A stretch of 64,000 bases of DNA from Candidatus Rokuibacteriota bacterium (GTDB lineage: Bacteria; Methylomirabilota; Methylomirabilia; Rokubacteriales; CSP1-6). Position 1 is the stretch's first letter, and each line of letters opens with the position of its first letter. A program made the position numbers and the translations under genes. Shown one piece after another: positions 1 to 7,889 of this stretch. The stretch is taken from the NCBI GenBank assembly GCA_003221695.1, contig QHSX01000052.1, positions 7,508 through 71,507 on the forward strand, written 5' to 3'. The notes below the pieces were generated by a model, which saw nothing but the letters and a program-made list of their open reading frames with translations, was not told where the DNA came from and ran no database searches.

Positions 1-574
1 CCCGGCGCGCCCGGTTCGCGCGAATCGCGTGGTTCAGCGCGAGGAAGAGGTCGGCGGTGTCGCTGACCAGCGCGTCGCGTGCGACAGCGGGGCTGTCCTC
101 TGGCGGGACATCAGGGATCGTGATTTCGCCACGAGCCGCGCGCTGCAAGGCCAGGAACGCCCGAACGGCACGCGTGTTCGACGACGCGCGGTCGATCTCG
201 TGGTCCTCTTCTTCCTCAAGCCGGCGCCTCTCGGCGATCCGCGCGAGCAGCGCGGCGTGTTCGAGTAGCTGGGCGCGTTTCTGGGACGGCATCGCGTCGT
301 ACTGGCGCGCCTGTTCGTCGAGGAGAAACCGGCTTGGGTGATTTCGCCGCTCGTACTCCTCGGGCGACATCCCGAGCCGCTTGAGCTGTGCGCGGTATTC
401 TTTTCGCTGGGCGCGTTTCTCGGGCGACATTCGGCGCGGCCGTTTGCCGTCGTCGTCGTCCTTCGCCTTCAGCACATCGCGCGAACTCAGCGCCGCCTTG
501 CCGGACCGGACCACGGCTCGACCCTGGACCGGGTACTGCAATGGGTCCTCGATCGGGTTCCGTTTGCGTGTCAT
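1..574 (-). CDS. Partial hypothetical charged protein
   Basis: An uninterrupted frame runs from an ATG at 574 to the left window edge (191 codons seen; the C-terminus lies outside). The protein begins MTRKRNPIEDP and is very rich in Arg, Lys, Glu and Asp, with a DDDD run and a RRRLEEEED helix. Two related stretches (MSPEKRAQ and MPSQKRAQ) suggest an internal duplication. I see no signal peptide, membrane segment or catalytic motif and do not recognise a family. Its start overlaps the stop of the upstream 52-residue ORF by ATGA, so the two are probably co-translated. The long open frame and this coupling are the evidence that it is real. Confidence 0.6.
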   Translation of the reverse strand, partial: MTRKRNPIEDPLQYPVQGRAVVRSGKAALSSRDVLKAKDDDDGKRPRRMSPEKRAQRKEYRAQLKRLGMSPEEYERRNHPSRFLLDEQARQYDAMPSQKRAQLLEHAALLARIAERRRLEEEEDHEIDRASSNTRAVRAFLALQRAARGEITIPDVPPEDSPAVARDALVSDTADLFLALNHAIRANRARR

Positions 575-729
575 CGGCGCCCCCGCCTGGCGTTCCGCCG
601 CGCCGCGCGCTGCTTCGCGGGCGACGTCTTCTTTCCGCCAGCGCGCCCGCGACACCGCGCGCAGAACATCGTGAGCGGGTGACCGCAGACCGAGCACCTA
701 ATTTCCCGAGCCTTCTTTCCTGTCTTCAC
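571..729 (-). CDS. Small zinc-ribbon protein, 52 aa
   Basis: A GTG-started ORF of 52 residues with two CxxC knuckles (C12/C15 in CSVCGH and C23/C26 in CARCRG), which is the pattern of a zinc ribbon, followed by a very basic tail (RAARRNARRGRR). Basic zinc-ribbon proteins of this size often bind nucleic acid, but no function can be assigned here. Its TGA overlaps the ATG of the next minus-strand gene (ATGA at 574-571). No strong ribosome binding site is visible before the GTG, so the exact start is uncertain. Confidence 0.5.
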   Translation of the reverse strand: MKTGKKAREIRCSVCGHPLTMFCARCRGRAGGKKTSPAKQRAARRNARRGRR

Positions 730-794
730 GCTTCGAGAATGAGCCAAGCGCGCTTCGCCTGTCCAGCGGGAACTGCCTCAACGCATCAGGTCCT

Positions 795-980
795 CTATGG
801 TCTGCGCCCGGCCCACGGTCGCGGAGTCCGAGGCTTCGAGGCCTGGGCGCCGGCCATCAGGAACACGACTGCGATCCCGGCCGCGATGCCGGCCTGTAGC
901 CACCGGCCATGGGCCACGGCGACCAGCGCCGGGATCACGCCGAATAGAAGCCCAACCCACGCCATCCAGCTTCGCATCAT
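795..980 (-). CDS. Small two-helix membrane protein, probably frameshifted at its 3' end
   Basis: A 61-residue ORF begins MMRSWMAWVGLLFGV and contains two hydrophobic segments (about residues 7-24 and 30-45). A GGAG lies 8 bases before the ATG pair at 980. The reading frame ends at 795, but the next frame continues to a TGA at 778 and ends in EDLMR, exactly the C-terminus of the neighbouring 27-residue peptide. An imperfect 8-bp tandem duplication (829-836 and 837-844, 7 of 8 identical) sits where the frames diverge. Removing one unit gives a 64-residue protein ending TIEDLMR. The ORF is therefore probably a recently frameshifted allele, or carries an assembly error. Function unknown; a holin-like or toxin-like role would be speculation. 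Confidence 0.5.
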   Translation of the reverse strand: MMRSWMAWVGLLFGVIPALVAVAHGRWLQAGIAAGIAVVFLMAGAQASKPRTPRPWAGRRP

Positions 981-1017
981 GTCGTTGTCTCCAAGTTACC
1001 CGTGGAACAGACCATCC

Positions 1018-1101
1018 TCAGCGCATCAGGTCTTCAAGAAGAACGAGCAGCGAGAGCACGGCGAGAACGACCCAGAACCACTTGGAGCGACCGAGAGCCA
1101 T
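1018..1101 (-). CDS. 27-residue single-helix membrane peptide
   Basis: The ORF starts at ATG 1101 with a GGAG about 7 bases upstream. It encodes a peptide beginning MALGRSKWFWVVLAV, essentially one transmembrane helix, and ending in EDLMR. The same C-terminal pentapeptide, in the same codon register with only synonymous differences (GAA/GAG and CGC/CGT), ends the restored frame of the membrane protein just downstream on this strand. This argues that both are real, related tiny genes. No function is assigned. Confidence 0.45.
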   Translation of the reverse strand: MALGRSKWFWVVLAVLSLLVLLEDLMR

Positions 1102-1256
1102 AAACGGGCTCCGTACTCGTGGGCCTCGCATCCTTCGATGATAGTCGGAAGCGGGTGCGTGCCCTCCCGGCTTTGTGTTGCCGTGTGCTGAACCGCGTGA
1201 GGCTTGCCGTCTTCCTGCGAGATGAGAGTCCACGATGGTTCCTGAGCCGACAGCAC
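1026..1256 (-). CDS. Doubtful hypothetical ORF, 76 aa
   Basis: A GTG-initiated frame whose first 50 residues look protein-like (for example SWTLISQEDGKPHAV and EGCEAHEYGARL). The last 25 codons overlap the better-supported 27-residue membrane peptide in another frame. There is no clear ribosome binding site before the GTG. It could be a genuine upstream partner of the small-gene cluster whose original stop was lost, or a chance frame. Confidence 0.25.
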   Translation of the reverse strand: MLSAQEPSWTLISQEDGKPHAVQHTATQSREGTHPLPTIIEGCEAHEYGARLWLSVAPSGSGSFSPCSRCSFFLKT

Positions 1257-1303
1257 GACGCGCGAGCGAGATCAGCGAGTTACGTCGAAGTGCGCGGAAA
1301 TGC

Positions 1304-1327
1304 GAGGGCGGCTTCGGAGCCGCCCTC
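1304..1327. terminator. Strong 10-bp hairpin before hemE
   Basis: GAGGGCGGCT and AGCCGCCCTC form a perfect 10-bp stem closed by a TCGG loop. On the minus strand it is followed only by a short T stretch (ATTT), and on the plus strand by no clear T run. It most likely separates transcription arriving from further left from the hemE transcript. Its presence also argues that the hemE start is downstream of it and not at an earlier in-frame codon. Confidence 0.45.
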
Positions 1328-1345
1328 TCTGGTAAGCTCTCTTGC

Positions 1346-2389
1346 GTGTCACTTCCAGACGGTCCCTTCCTGCGCGCCGCGCGCCGCGCGCCGGTGCCGT
1401 ACACCCCCGTGTGGCTGATGCGCCAGGCAGGCCGTTACCTGCCCGAGTACCGTGCGATGCGGGAGCGGTTCGGGTTTCTCGAGCTCTGCCGGAACCCGGA
1501 GGCGGCGGCGGAGGTCACGCTCCAGCCCGTCGACCGTCTGGGCGTCGACGCGGCGATCCTGTTCGCCGACATCCTCCTGATCGTCGAGCCGCTCGACGTC
1601 GGGCTCGAGTTCGCGCGTGGCGAGGGGCCCGTCATCCGGCGCCCCCTGCGCGGCGAGGCTCAGATCAACCACCTCCCGCGGATCGACGTCGACGCCGCGG
1701 TGCCGTTCGTCTTCGAGGCGGCCCGGCGCGTGAAGCGAGCGCTCGCGGGGCGGGTGCCGCTCATCGGCTTCGCGGGCGCGCCGTTCACGGTTGCGTCGTA
1801 CCTCGTCGAGGGCGGCCCCTCACGCGACTACCTCCACGTCAAGCGTCTCATGTACGAGGAGCCCGAGGCGTGGCACCACCTCATGGAGACCCTCGTGACG
1901 GCGACTGCGCGCTACTTGAACGGCCAGATTGCGGCTGGCGCCGACGCCGTACAGATTTTCGATTCCTGGGTGGGCGTGCTGGCGGCCGACGACTACCGCA
2001 CGTTCGTCCAGCCGCACATGCGCGCGCTGATTCGCGCGCTGACGCCCGGCGCGCCCGTCATCCATTTCGGGACCGGGACCGCGGCGCTGCTGCCGCTCCT
2101 GCGCTCAGCGGGCGGCGACGTGATCGGGCTCGACTGGCGAGTGGACCTCGACGCGGCCTGGGCGAGCGTCGGCCACGACGTCGCGGTGCAAGGGAACCTC
2201 GACCCGGCGGTGCTCCTCGCCAAGCCGCCGTACATCCGCCAGCGCGTCAAAGACATCCTCGACCGGGCGGGGGGCCGGCCGGGCCACATCTTTAATCTTG
2301 GTCACGGGGTCCTGCCTTCGACACCCGTCGAGCACGTCCGGGCGCTCGTGGACATCGTCCACGAGCTGTCGGACCGTGGGGTCAGGTGA
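1346..2389 (+). CDS. hemE: Uroporphyrinogen decarboxylase
   Basis: HemE decarboxylates the four acetate side chains of uroporphyrinogen III to give coproporphyrinogen III in the cytosol. The product (347 aa, normal for the family) carries the signature PVWLMRQAGRYLPEYR (residues 21-36), the substrate-binding Asp in FADILLI (D75) and the GFAGAPFTVASYLVEG block. The frame is open further upstream, but that part has no family similarity and crosses a 10-bp hairpin, so the GTG at 1346 is preferred. A TGG-TAAGCT extended -10-like element ends 7 bases before this GTG and there is no good ribosome binding site, so the mRNA may be leaderless. It is first in a haem operon; its stop overlaps the hemH start by 4 bases. 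Confidence 0.95.
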   Translation: MSLPDGPFLRAARRAPVPYTPVWLMRQAGRYLPEYRAMRERFGFLELCRNPEAAAEVTLQPVDRLGVDAAILFADILLIVEPLDVGLEFARGEGPVIRRPLRGEAQINHLPRIDVDAAVPFVFEAARRVKRALAGRVPLIGFAGAPFTVASYLVEGGPSRDYLHVKRLMYEEPEAWHHLMETLVTATARYLNGQIAAGADAVQIFDSWVGVLAADDYRTFVQPHMRALIRALTPGAPVIHFGTGTAALLPLLRSAGGDVIGLDWRVDLDAAWASVGHDVAVQGNLDPAVLLAKPPYIRQRVKDILDRAGGRPGHIFNLGHGVLPSTPVEHVRALVDIVHELSDRGVR

Positions 2390-3468
2390 GTCCGCCGGCC
2401 GCCATCGACGCGGTCCTCCTGATCGCGTTCGGCGGCCCCACGGCGCCCGACGAGATCCGGCCCTTCCTCGAGATCGTCACGCGCGGCCGGCGTGTGCCGC
2501 CCGAGCGCCTCGAGGAGGTGGCGCGCCACTACGAGCGCATGCCGGGCGGGCGCTCGCCGCTCGGCGCGCTCACGCTCGCCCAGGCGCGCGCGCTCGAGCG
2601 GGAGCTCGCGCGAGGCGGCGCGCCGCGGCCCGTGTTCGTCGGCATGCGCAACTGGCACCCGTTCCTCCACGAGACGCTCGCCGAGATGACCGCGGGGGGC
2701 GTCAGGCGCGCGTTCGGCATCATCCTGTCGCCGCTCCGGAGCGAGGCCTCGTGGGAGCGGTATCAGCGGGACGTCACGGACGCGCGCGCGAAGGTGCGCG
2801 GCGCGCCGGAGGTCGCCTTCGCGCCCGCGTGGTGCGACCACCCGCGCTTCATCGAAGCCGTCGCCGACCGCGCCCGCGCGGCGCTCACCGAGATCTCCCC
2901 GACCGAGCGGGCGTGGTCGCCGCTCGTGTTCACGGCTCACAGCGTCCCGGTCGTCATGGCCGACGGGTCGCCCTACGTCGCCGACCTGACGGGAGCGGCG
3001 CGGGCCGTCGCCGAACGCCTCGGCCACGCGCGCTGGTCCCTCGCCTACCAGAGCCGGAGCGGCAGCCCGCGTGAGCCGTGGCTCGAGCCGGACATCGCCG
3101 ATGTCTTGACGCGTCTCGCGGCGGACGGCGAGCGTCACGCGGTCGTGGTGCCGATCGGCTTCGTCTCGGATCACGTCGAGCTCTTGTACGATCTCGACGT
3201 CGAGGCACGGGCGATCGCGAGCGCGCACGGCATTACGCTCCACCGGGCGGCCGCGCTGAACGATCACCCGGCGTTCATCGCGATGCTCGCGGATCTCGTG
3301 CGGGAGCACGGCGGCGCGGCGGGCGTGCCCTCTTCGACCACGCTAGCTGACACCGAGAGCGACCCTTCTTCGCACGCGGGGCCGAGTCAATCCCCTGAGA
3401 CACGGGTCTCAGAGGGCAGCGCCCGCCCCGCCGCCGAGCAGCCGCGCTCGGCGCGGACTTCGCCGTGA
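2386..3468 (+). CDS. hemH: Ferrochelatase
   Basis: Inserts ferrous iron into the porphyrin in the last or next-to-last step of haem synthesis. Family landmarks: LLIAFGGPTAPDEI at the N-terminus, the catalytic His in FTAHSVPVV, YQSRSGSPREPWLEPD, and the active-site Glu in GFVSDHVELLYDLD. Starts at a GTG overlapping the hemE stop (GTGA). The core ends near residue 315; the last 45 residues are a low-complexity Ser/Pro/Ala/Arg tail containing a TGAGAC-ACGG-GTCTCA dyad (3396-3411), which looks like former intergenic DNA read in frame. Sequence alone does not settle whether it uses protoporphyrin or coproporphyrin; no HemQ gene is present in the window. Confidence 0.93.
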   Translation: MSPPAAIDAVLLIAFGGPTAPDEIRPFLEIVTRGRRVPPERLEEVARHYERMPGGRSPLGALTLAQARALERELARGGAPRPVFVGMRNWHPFLHETLAEMTAGGVRRAFGIILSPLRSEASWERYQRDVTDARAKVRGAPEVAFAPAWCDHPRFIEAVADRARAALTEISPTERAWSPLVFTAHSVPVVMADGSPYVADLTGAARAVAERLGHARWSLAYQSRSGSPREPWLEPDIADVLTRLAADGERHAVVVPIGFVSDHVELLYDLDVEARAIASAHGITLHRAAALNDHPAFIAMLADLVREHGGAAGVPSSTTLADTESDPSSHAGPSQSPETRVSEGSARPAAEQPRSARTSP

Positions 3469-4868
3469 GGCTGGTGGTGGTCGGTGGGGGGATCACGGGG
3501 CTGGCGGCGGCGCACCGCGCGGTCGAGGTCGCGCGCGAGCGCGGGATCGCGCTCGAGCTGATGCTGGTCGAGGCACGCGAGCGGCTCGGGGGCACGATTG
3601 CGACCGAGCGCGCCGGCGGCTTCCTCGTCGAGGCCGGCCCGGACTCCTTCCTGTCCGAGAAGCCGTGGGCGCTCGCCCTCTGCCGGCGTCTGGGCCTGGA
3701 GGACAGGCTCGCGCGCACCGACGATCGCTACCGCAAAGTGTTCGTGTGGCGCGCCGGGCGCCTCCACCCGTTGCCCGACGGATGGGAGCTCCTGGCCCCG
3801 ACGCGGCTCGCGCCGTTTCTCACCTCCGGGCTCTTCTCCTGGCCGGGCAAGCTCCGCATGGCGCTCGACCTCGTCCTGCCGCGCGGAATCGCCGACGACG
3901 AGAGCCTGGGCGCATTCGTGCGGCGGCGGCTCGGCCGGGAGGCACTCGAGCGCGTCGCCCAGCCCCTCGTCGCCGGCATCTACACGGCCGATCCCGACGA
4001 CCTGAGCCTCACGGCCACGATGCCACGCTTCGCCGAGCTCGAGAGGCGGGAGCGCTCGATCATCCTCGGGCTCTGGCGCGCGAGCCGGCGCGCCCCTCAG
4101 GCGGGGATCTCGGGCGCGCGCTTCGGCCTCTTCGTCACCCTCAAGGAGGGCATGGAGGAGCTGGTCGCGGCGCTCGCCACGCGGATCCAATCGGACGCTG
4201 TCCTCCTCAAGCACCGGGTGGCCGGGGTCGAGCGCCGTGGCAACCGCTGGCGCGTGACGACCGTCGAGGGCGCCGACCTCGATGCCGAGCGCGTGGTCGT
4301 CGCGACGGAGTCCCACGCCGCCGCGCGGATGCTCAGGTACGTCGATCCCACGCTCGCGACGCTCCTCGCAGAGATCCCCTACGCCTCCTCGGCGACGGTG
4401 ACGCTCGGCTACCGGCGCGCGGAGGTGCCGCACCCGCTCGACGGCTTCGGCTTCGTCGTGCCGCGCGCCGAGGGGCGCGCGCTCCTCGCGTGCACGTTCT
4501 CGAGCGTCAAGTACCCGGGCCGGGCGCCGGAGGGCGACGTGCTGCTGCGCGCCTTCGTCGGCGGCGCGCTGAACGAGGCCGTGCTCGAGCGGGACGACGC
4601 CACGCTCGTCATGCGGGCGCGCGACGAATTGCGCCAGGCGATGGGAATCAGGGCCGCGCCGGTCCTCACGCGCGTCTTCCGGTGGCCGAAGGCGATGCCG
4701 CAGTACCACGTGGGCCACCTGGCGCGCGTGGACACGATCGAGCGTCTCGTCCGGGCGCTCCCCGGCCTCGACCTCGCTGGCGGCGCCTACCGGGGCGTGG
4801 GGATCTCCGACTGTGTCCGGTCCGGCGAGGGCGCGGCCGAGCGGGCCCTCGGGATCAGCGCTCCCTGA
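3465..4868 (+). CDS. hemY: Protoporphyrinogen/coproporphyrinogen oxidase, FAD type
   Basis: A 467-residue HemY-type flavoprotein, oxidising the porphyrinogen with oxygen. The N-terminal dinucleotide-binding motif VVVGGGITGLAAAHRA (about residues 4-19) and ERLGGTIATERAGGFLVEAGPDSF are typical, as are the C-terminal FRWPKAMPQYHVGHLAR and LAGGAYRGVGISDCVRSG, which close the FAD site. The GTG start overlaps the hemH stop by 4 bases, so hemE-hemH-hemY are translationally coupled. The 3' end overlaps by 14 bases the convergent molybdenum hydroxylase gene. HemY enzymes may act on coproporphyrinogen or protoporphyrinogen; context does not decide. Confidence 0.92.
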   Translation: MRLVVVGGGITGLAAAHRAVEVARERGIALELMLVEARERLGGTIATERAGGFLVEAGPDSFLSEKPWALALCRRLGLEDRLARTDDRYRKVFVWRAGRLHPLPDGWELLAPTRLAPFLTSGLFSWPGKLRMALDLVLPRGIADDESLGAFVRRRLGREALERVAQPLVAGIYTADPDDLSLTATMPRFAELERRERSIILGLWRASRRAPQAGISGARFGLFVTLKEGMEELVAALATRIQSDAVLLKHRVAGVERRGNRWRVTTVEGADLDAERVVVATESHAAARMLRYVDPTLATLLAEIPYASSATVTLGYRRAEVPHPLDGFGFVVPRAEGRALLACTFSSVKYPGRAPEGDVLLRAFVGGALNEAVLERDDATLVMRARDELRQAMGIRAAPVLTRVFRWPKAMPQYHVGHLARVDTIERLVRALPGLDLAGGAYRGVGISDCVRSGEGAAERALGISAP

Positions 4869-7224
4869 CGGCGCCGCGACTCGCGCCTCCGAGGCGGAGA
4901 GCCGCCGGCGGGTCCTTGCGCATGAGCACCCACAGCTTTTCGGGGCGTAGCGGCATGTCCACGTGGGTGACGCCGAAGCCCGCGAGCGCATCGCACACCG
5001 CGTTCACCACTGCCTGCGGCGCCCCGACGCAGCCGGCCTCGCCGACGCCCTTGGCGCCGAGCGGGTTCACCGGGGTCGGCGTCACCGTGCGGTCGAGCTC
5101 GAAGTCGACCAGCGAGTCGGCTTTGGGCGCCGCGTAGTCCATGAGGCTCGCTGAGAGGAGCTGTCCCGACTCGTCGTAGACGATCTCCTCCCAGAGCGCC
5201 TGGGCGATCCCCTGGGCGATGCCGCCGTGGAGCTGGCCCTCGAGCAGCATCGGGTTCAGCACGTGGCCCACGTCGTCCACGCCGATGAAGCGGAGGAGCT
5301 TCACCTCGCCGGTCTCGCGCAGGACTTCGACGACTGCGATGTAGACGCCGAACGGGATCGTGAAGTCCGGGGGGTCGTACACGCGCGTCGCTTCGAGCCC
5401 GGGCTCCATCCCGGCCGGGATCCGGGCGCCGCGGTGGGCCGCCCTGGCGACTTCGGTGAGCGTGACGGCGCGTTCGGTGAGCCCCTTGACGGAGAACCGC
5501 CCGGACTCGAACTCGAGGTCTGCCTCCGCCGCCTCGAGCAGGTGCGCGGCGATCGTCCGCGCCTTATCGCGCACGGTCTGCGCCGCGAGGAGGACGGCCG
5601 TGCCCCCGACCGTCGCCCCGCGGCTGCCGCCCGTGCCGAAGCCGTGCGAGACCGCGCCCGTGTCGCCGTGGATCACGGTGACGTCGTCGGGCGTGACGCC
5701 GAGCTCGTCAGCGACGATCTGGGCGAACGTGGTGGCTGTGCCCTGGCCGTGGGGTGAGGTGCCCGTCAGCACCGTCACGCGTCCCGAGGCTTCCACGCGG
5801 ACGGCGCCGTACTCGTGGCCGGCGAGCGCGCCCGTGCGCGAGGGCCCCGTGCTCGCGGTCTCGACGAAGGTCGAGAAGCCCACGCCGAGGTGGCGCTCGG
5901 CCTTGCGCGCCTGCGCCTGGGCCTCGCGGAACTGAGCGTAGTCGAGCATCTTGAGCGCTCGGTCCAGCGTCAGCGCGTAGCGGCCCGAGTCGTACGTGAG
6001 GCCGGAGGGAGACTTCCACGGGAAGTCGGAGTCGCGAACGAAGTTCATCCGTCGGATCGCGACCGGATCCATGCCGAGCTCGCGTGCCGCGAGGTCCACC
6101 AGACGCTCGATGATGAACGCGGCCTCCGGTCGTCCCGCGCCGCGATACGGGCCCGACGGCGTCTTGTTGGTGAAGACACCCTTGACCGCATAAGACGCCG
6201 CGGGGATCCGGTAGGCGCCGGTGACGAGACGGCCGCAGAGAATCGGGGGCAGACACGTGAACCCCTCGATGTGGGCGCCAAGGTCGCCGAGCCCGGTGAC
6301 GCGCAGGCCGAGGAACGTGCCGTCTCGCCCGACCGCCAGCTCCGCCGTATGCGTCTGCCCGCGGCCGTGTTGGGTCGCGAGCATCGACTCGTTCCGTGTC
6401 TCCACCCACTTCACCGGCCGTCCGAGCCGGCGGGCGGCGAACGCGGTCAGGATGTCCTCGTCGTAGAGACCGAACTTGACGCCGAAGCCCCCACCGACCT
6501 CGGGCGCGATGACCCGGATCGCGTGCTCGGGGACGTCGAGCGTCTCGGCGAGCAGCGCCCGCGTCTTGTGGACACCCTGCGTGGACTGCCAGAAGGTGAG
6601 CGCGCCCGCCTGCCACAGGGCGATCGCGCCGCGCGTCTCGAGCGGAAGCCCGGCAACCCGCTGGTTCACCGTCCTGAGCCGCACGACGCGGTGTGGATCC
6701 TTGAACGCGCCGTCCACGTCGCCACTCGACCAGGCGACCTCGTAGGCGACGTTGCCGGGAGCCTCGTCCCAGAGCTGGGGCGCGCCCGCCCCGATCGCGT
6801 CCTCGGGATCGACCGCCGGGGGCAGCGGATCGTACTCCACTTCGACGAGCTCGGCTCCATCCCGCGCCGTCGCGCGGTCCGTGGCGACGACGAAGGCGAC
6901 CGGGTCTCCGACGAAGCGCACACGGTCGCTGGCGAGCGGCAGCCGCCCGGGCACCTTCGCGTTCGGCGGTATCAGGATCGGGGGTTTGGGTCGGAGCGCG
7001 CCCGGGAGATCCCTGGCCGTGAAGACGGCGTGAACGCCCGGGTGCTTCGTGGCGCGGGAGACGTCGATGCGGACGACGCGCGCGTGGGCATGTGGCGAGC
7101 GGACGACCCAGCCGTAGACCATCCCGGCGAGGACGAGGTCGTCCAGATACTGCGCCTGGCCGCGGATGAGCCGCGGGTCCTCCAGGCGCTTGACTTCACT
7201 GCCGACGAAGCGAGGGGCGGGCAT
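4855..7224 (-). CDS. Molybdenum hydroxylase large subunit, CoxL/xanthine dehydrogenase family
   Basis: A 789-residue molybdopterin-cytosine-dinucleotide binding subunit of the xanthine dehydrogenase/CO dehydrogenase family. Visible blocks: an N-terminal hammerhead (GSEVKRLEDPRLIRGQAQYLDD), the Mo-cofactor segment PEVGGGFGVKFGLYDED (about 241-257), the active-site loop PYRGAGR (359-365), GTSPHGQG, and the catalytic Glu in GAKGVGEAG near residue 735. The loop is of the form II type and lacks the Cys of true form I CO dehydrogenases, so an aldehyde or heterocycle hydroxylase is more likely than CO oxidation. No FAD (CoxM) or 2Fe-2S (CoxS) subunit gene is adjacent. It overlaps the hemY 3' end. 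Confidence 0.88.
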   Translation of the reverse strand: MPAPRFVGSEVKRLEDPRLIRGQAQYLDDLVLAGMVYGWVVRSPHAHARVVRIDVSRATKHPGVHAVFTARDLPGALRPKPPILIPPNAKVPGRLPLASDRVRFVGDPVAFVVATDRATARDGAELVEVEYDPLPPAVDPEDAIGAGAPQLWDEAPGNVAYEVAWSSGDVDGAFKDPHRVVRLRTVNQRVAGLPLETRGAIALWQAGALTFWQSTQGVHKTRALLAETLDVPEHAIRVIAPEVGGGFGVKFGLYDEDILTAFAARRLGRPVKWVETRNESMLATQHGRGQTHTAELAVGRDGTFLGLRVTGLGDLGAHIEGFTCLPPILCGRLVTGAYRIPAASYAVKGVFTNKTPSGPYRGAGRPEAAFIIERLVDLAARELGMDPVAIRRMNFVRDSDFPWKSPSGLTYDSGRYALTLDRALKMLDYAQFREAQAQARKAERHLGVGFSTFVETASTGPSRTGALAGHEYGAVRVEASGRVTVLTGTSPHGQGTATTFAQIVADELGVTPDDVTVIHGDTGAVSHGFGTGGSRGATVGGTAVLLAAQTVRDKARTIAAHLLEAAEADLEFESGRFSVKGLTERAVTLTEVARAAHRGARIPAGMEPGLEATRVYDPPDFTIPFGVYIAVVEVLRETGEVKLLRFIGVDDVGHVLNPMLLEGQLHGGIAQGIAQALWEEIVYDESGQLLSASLMDYAAPKADSLVDFELDRTVTPTPVNPLGAKGVGEAGCVGAPQAVVNAVCDALAGFGVTHVDMPLRPEKLWVLMRKDPPAALRLGGASRGAVRER

Positions 7225-7248
7225 CGGAAGGGGCCTCCTCCACTGGCG

Positions 7249-7854
7249 CTAGGCGGGGTTCGCGAGGTGCGCGGCGAGGGCCTCGGTCACGCGCGCCTGG
7301 TACTCGATGAACTGTTCGCGGTCGAGGACGCGCCCGGCCGCCGCGAGCACACGCTCGATGAAGTTTCTCTGGACCACCGGGTTGGCGAGGCGTCCTTCCT
7401 CCTCGATCGGCAGCGCGGGGAGTCGCTCGGCGAGCGCGGCCGCGAAGAGCCCACGGCCGTCGCCGCTCGACCGCTCGCCGTCCTCGCGGTAGACGGGCAC
7501 GCCGAGGAGGCCGCACGAGGGAGAGCCGCTCTTGAGGACGTAGCCGCAGAGGCCGAGCGCCTCCAGCTCGCGGGCCTTCGCAGAGGCGTACCGGCGCATC
7601 CGCTCGGTGAGGTCGTCGCCGGTGGTCTCGACCACGAGGCGCGGCGCCCGCGCGGCTCCGACGAGGCGGATCGGGGTCCTCGGAATGGGGAGGCCGATTT
7701 CGACCTCGGGGCACACCGGGACCCACTCGACGAATGGGCCGAGAGTCTCCGTGAGGAACGAGTCCCGCTTGTGGCCGCCGTCATAGCGGACCGCCTGGCC
7801 GAGGAGGCAGGCCGAGACGCCGAGCCGGACGTTTCGGTGCCCGGGGTTGGGCAT
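7249..7854 (-). CDS. DUF523 protein (TudS-like Fe-S desulfidase family)
   Basis: DUF523 proteins carry three conserved cysteines that ligate a 4Fe-4S cluster; the characterised member TudS removes sulfur from thiouracil. Cysteines here are in SACLLG (C16), PVCPE (C48) and KSGSPSCG (C114), all in the expected contexts. After the core comes LPIEEEGRLANPVVQRNFIERV, the usual bridge to a C-terminal DUF1722 domain, but only about 30 residues follow, so DUF1722 is truncated or absent. The actual substrate is unknown. Divergent from the next gene across a 35-base gap. Confidence 0.8.
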   Translation of the reverse strand: MPNPGHRNVRLGVSACLLGQAVRYDGGHKRDSFLTETLGPFVEWVPVCPEVEIGLPIPRTPIRLVGAARAPRLVVETTGDDLTERMRRYASAKARELEALGLCGYVLKSGSPSCGLLGVPVYREDGERSSGDGRGLFAAALAERLPALPIEEEGRLANPVVQRNFIERVLAAAGRVLDREQFIEYQARVTEALAAHLANPA

Positions 7855-7859
7855 GGTCT

Positions 7860-7872
7860 TGATAGTCTATCA
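7860..7872. promoter_or_regulatory. Dyad TGATAG-T-CTATCA in divergent gap
   Basis: A perfect 6-bp inverted repeat with a single central base lies in the 35-base space between the DUF523 gene (minus) and the 74-residue hypothetical (plus). Its placement suits an operator controlling both directions, but the gap is so short that it could also be part of the promoter itself. Confidence 0.35.
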
Positions 7873-7889
7873 GCGCCTGGGAGGTCAGG

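Noticed and set aside
1235..1345. Upstream extension of hemE
   Set aside because: In-frame codons lack family similarity and include a 10-bp hairpin; GTG 1346 gives the normal length.
2302..4991. Long minus-strand frames opposite hemH and hemY
   Set aside because: No family features; overlap fully with conserved haem genes.
4855..7224. Aerobic CO dehydrogenase (form I coxL)
   Set aside because: The active-site loop is PYRGAGR; the Cys-containing loop of form I is absent, and no coxM/coxS lies beside it.
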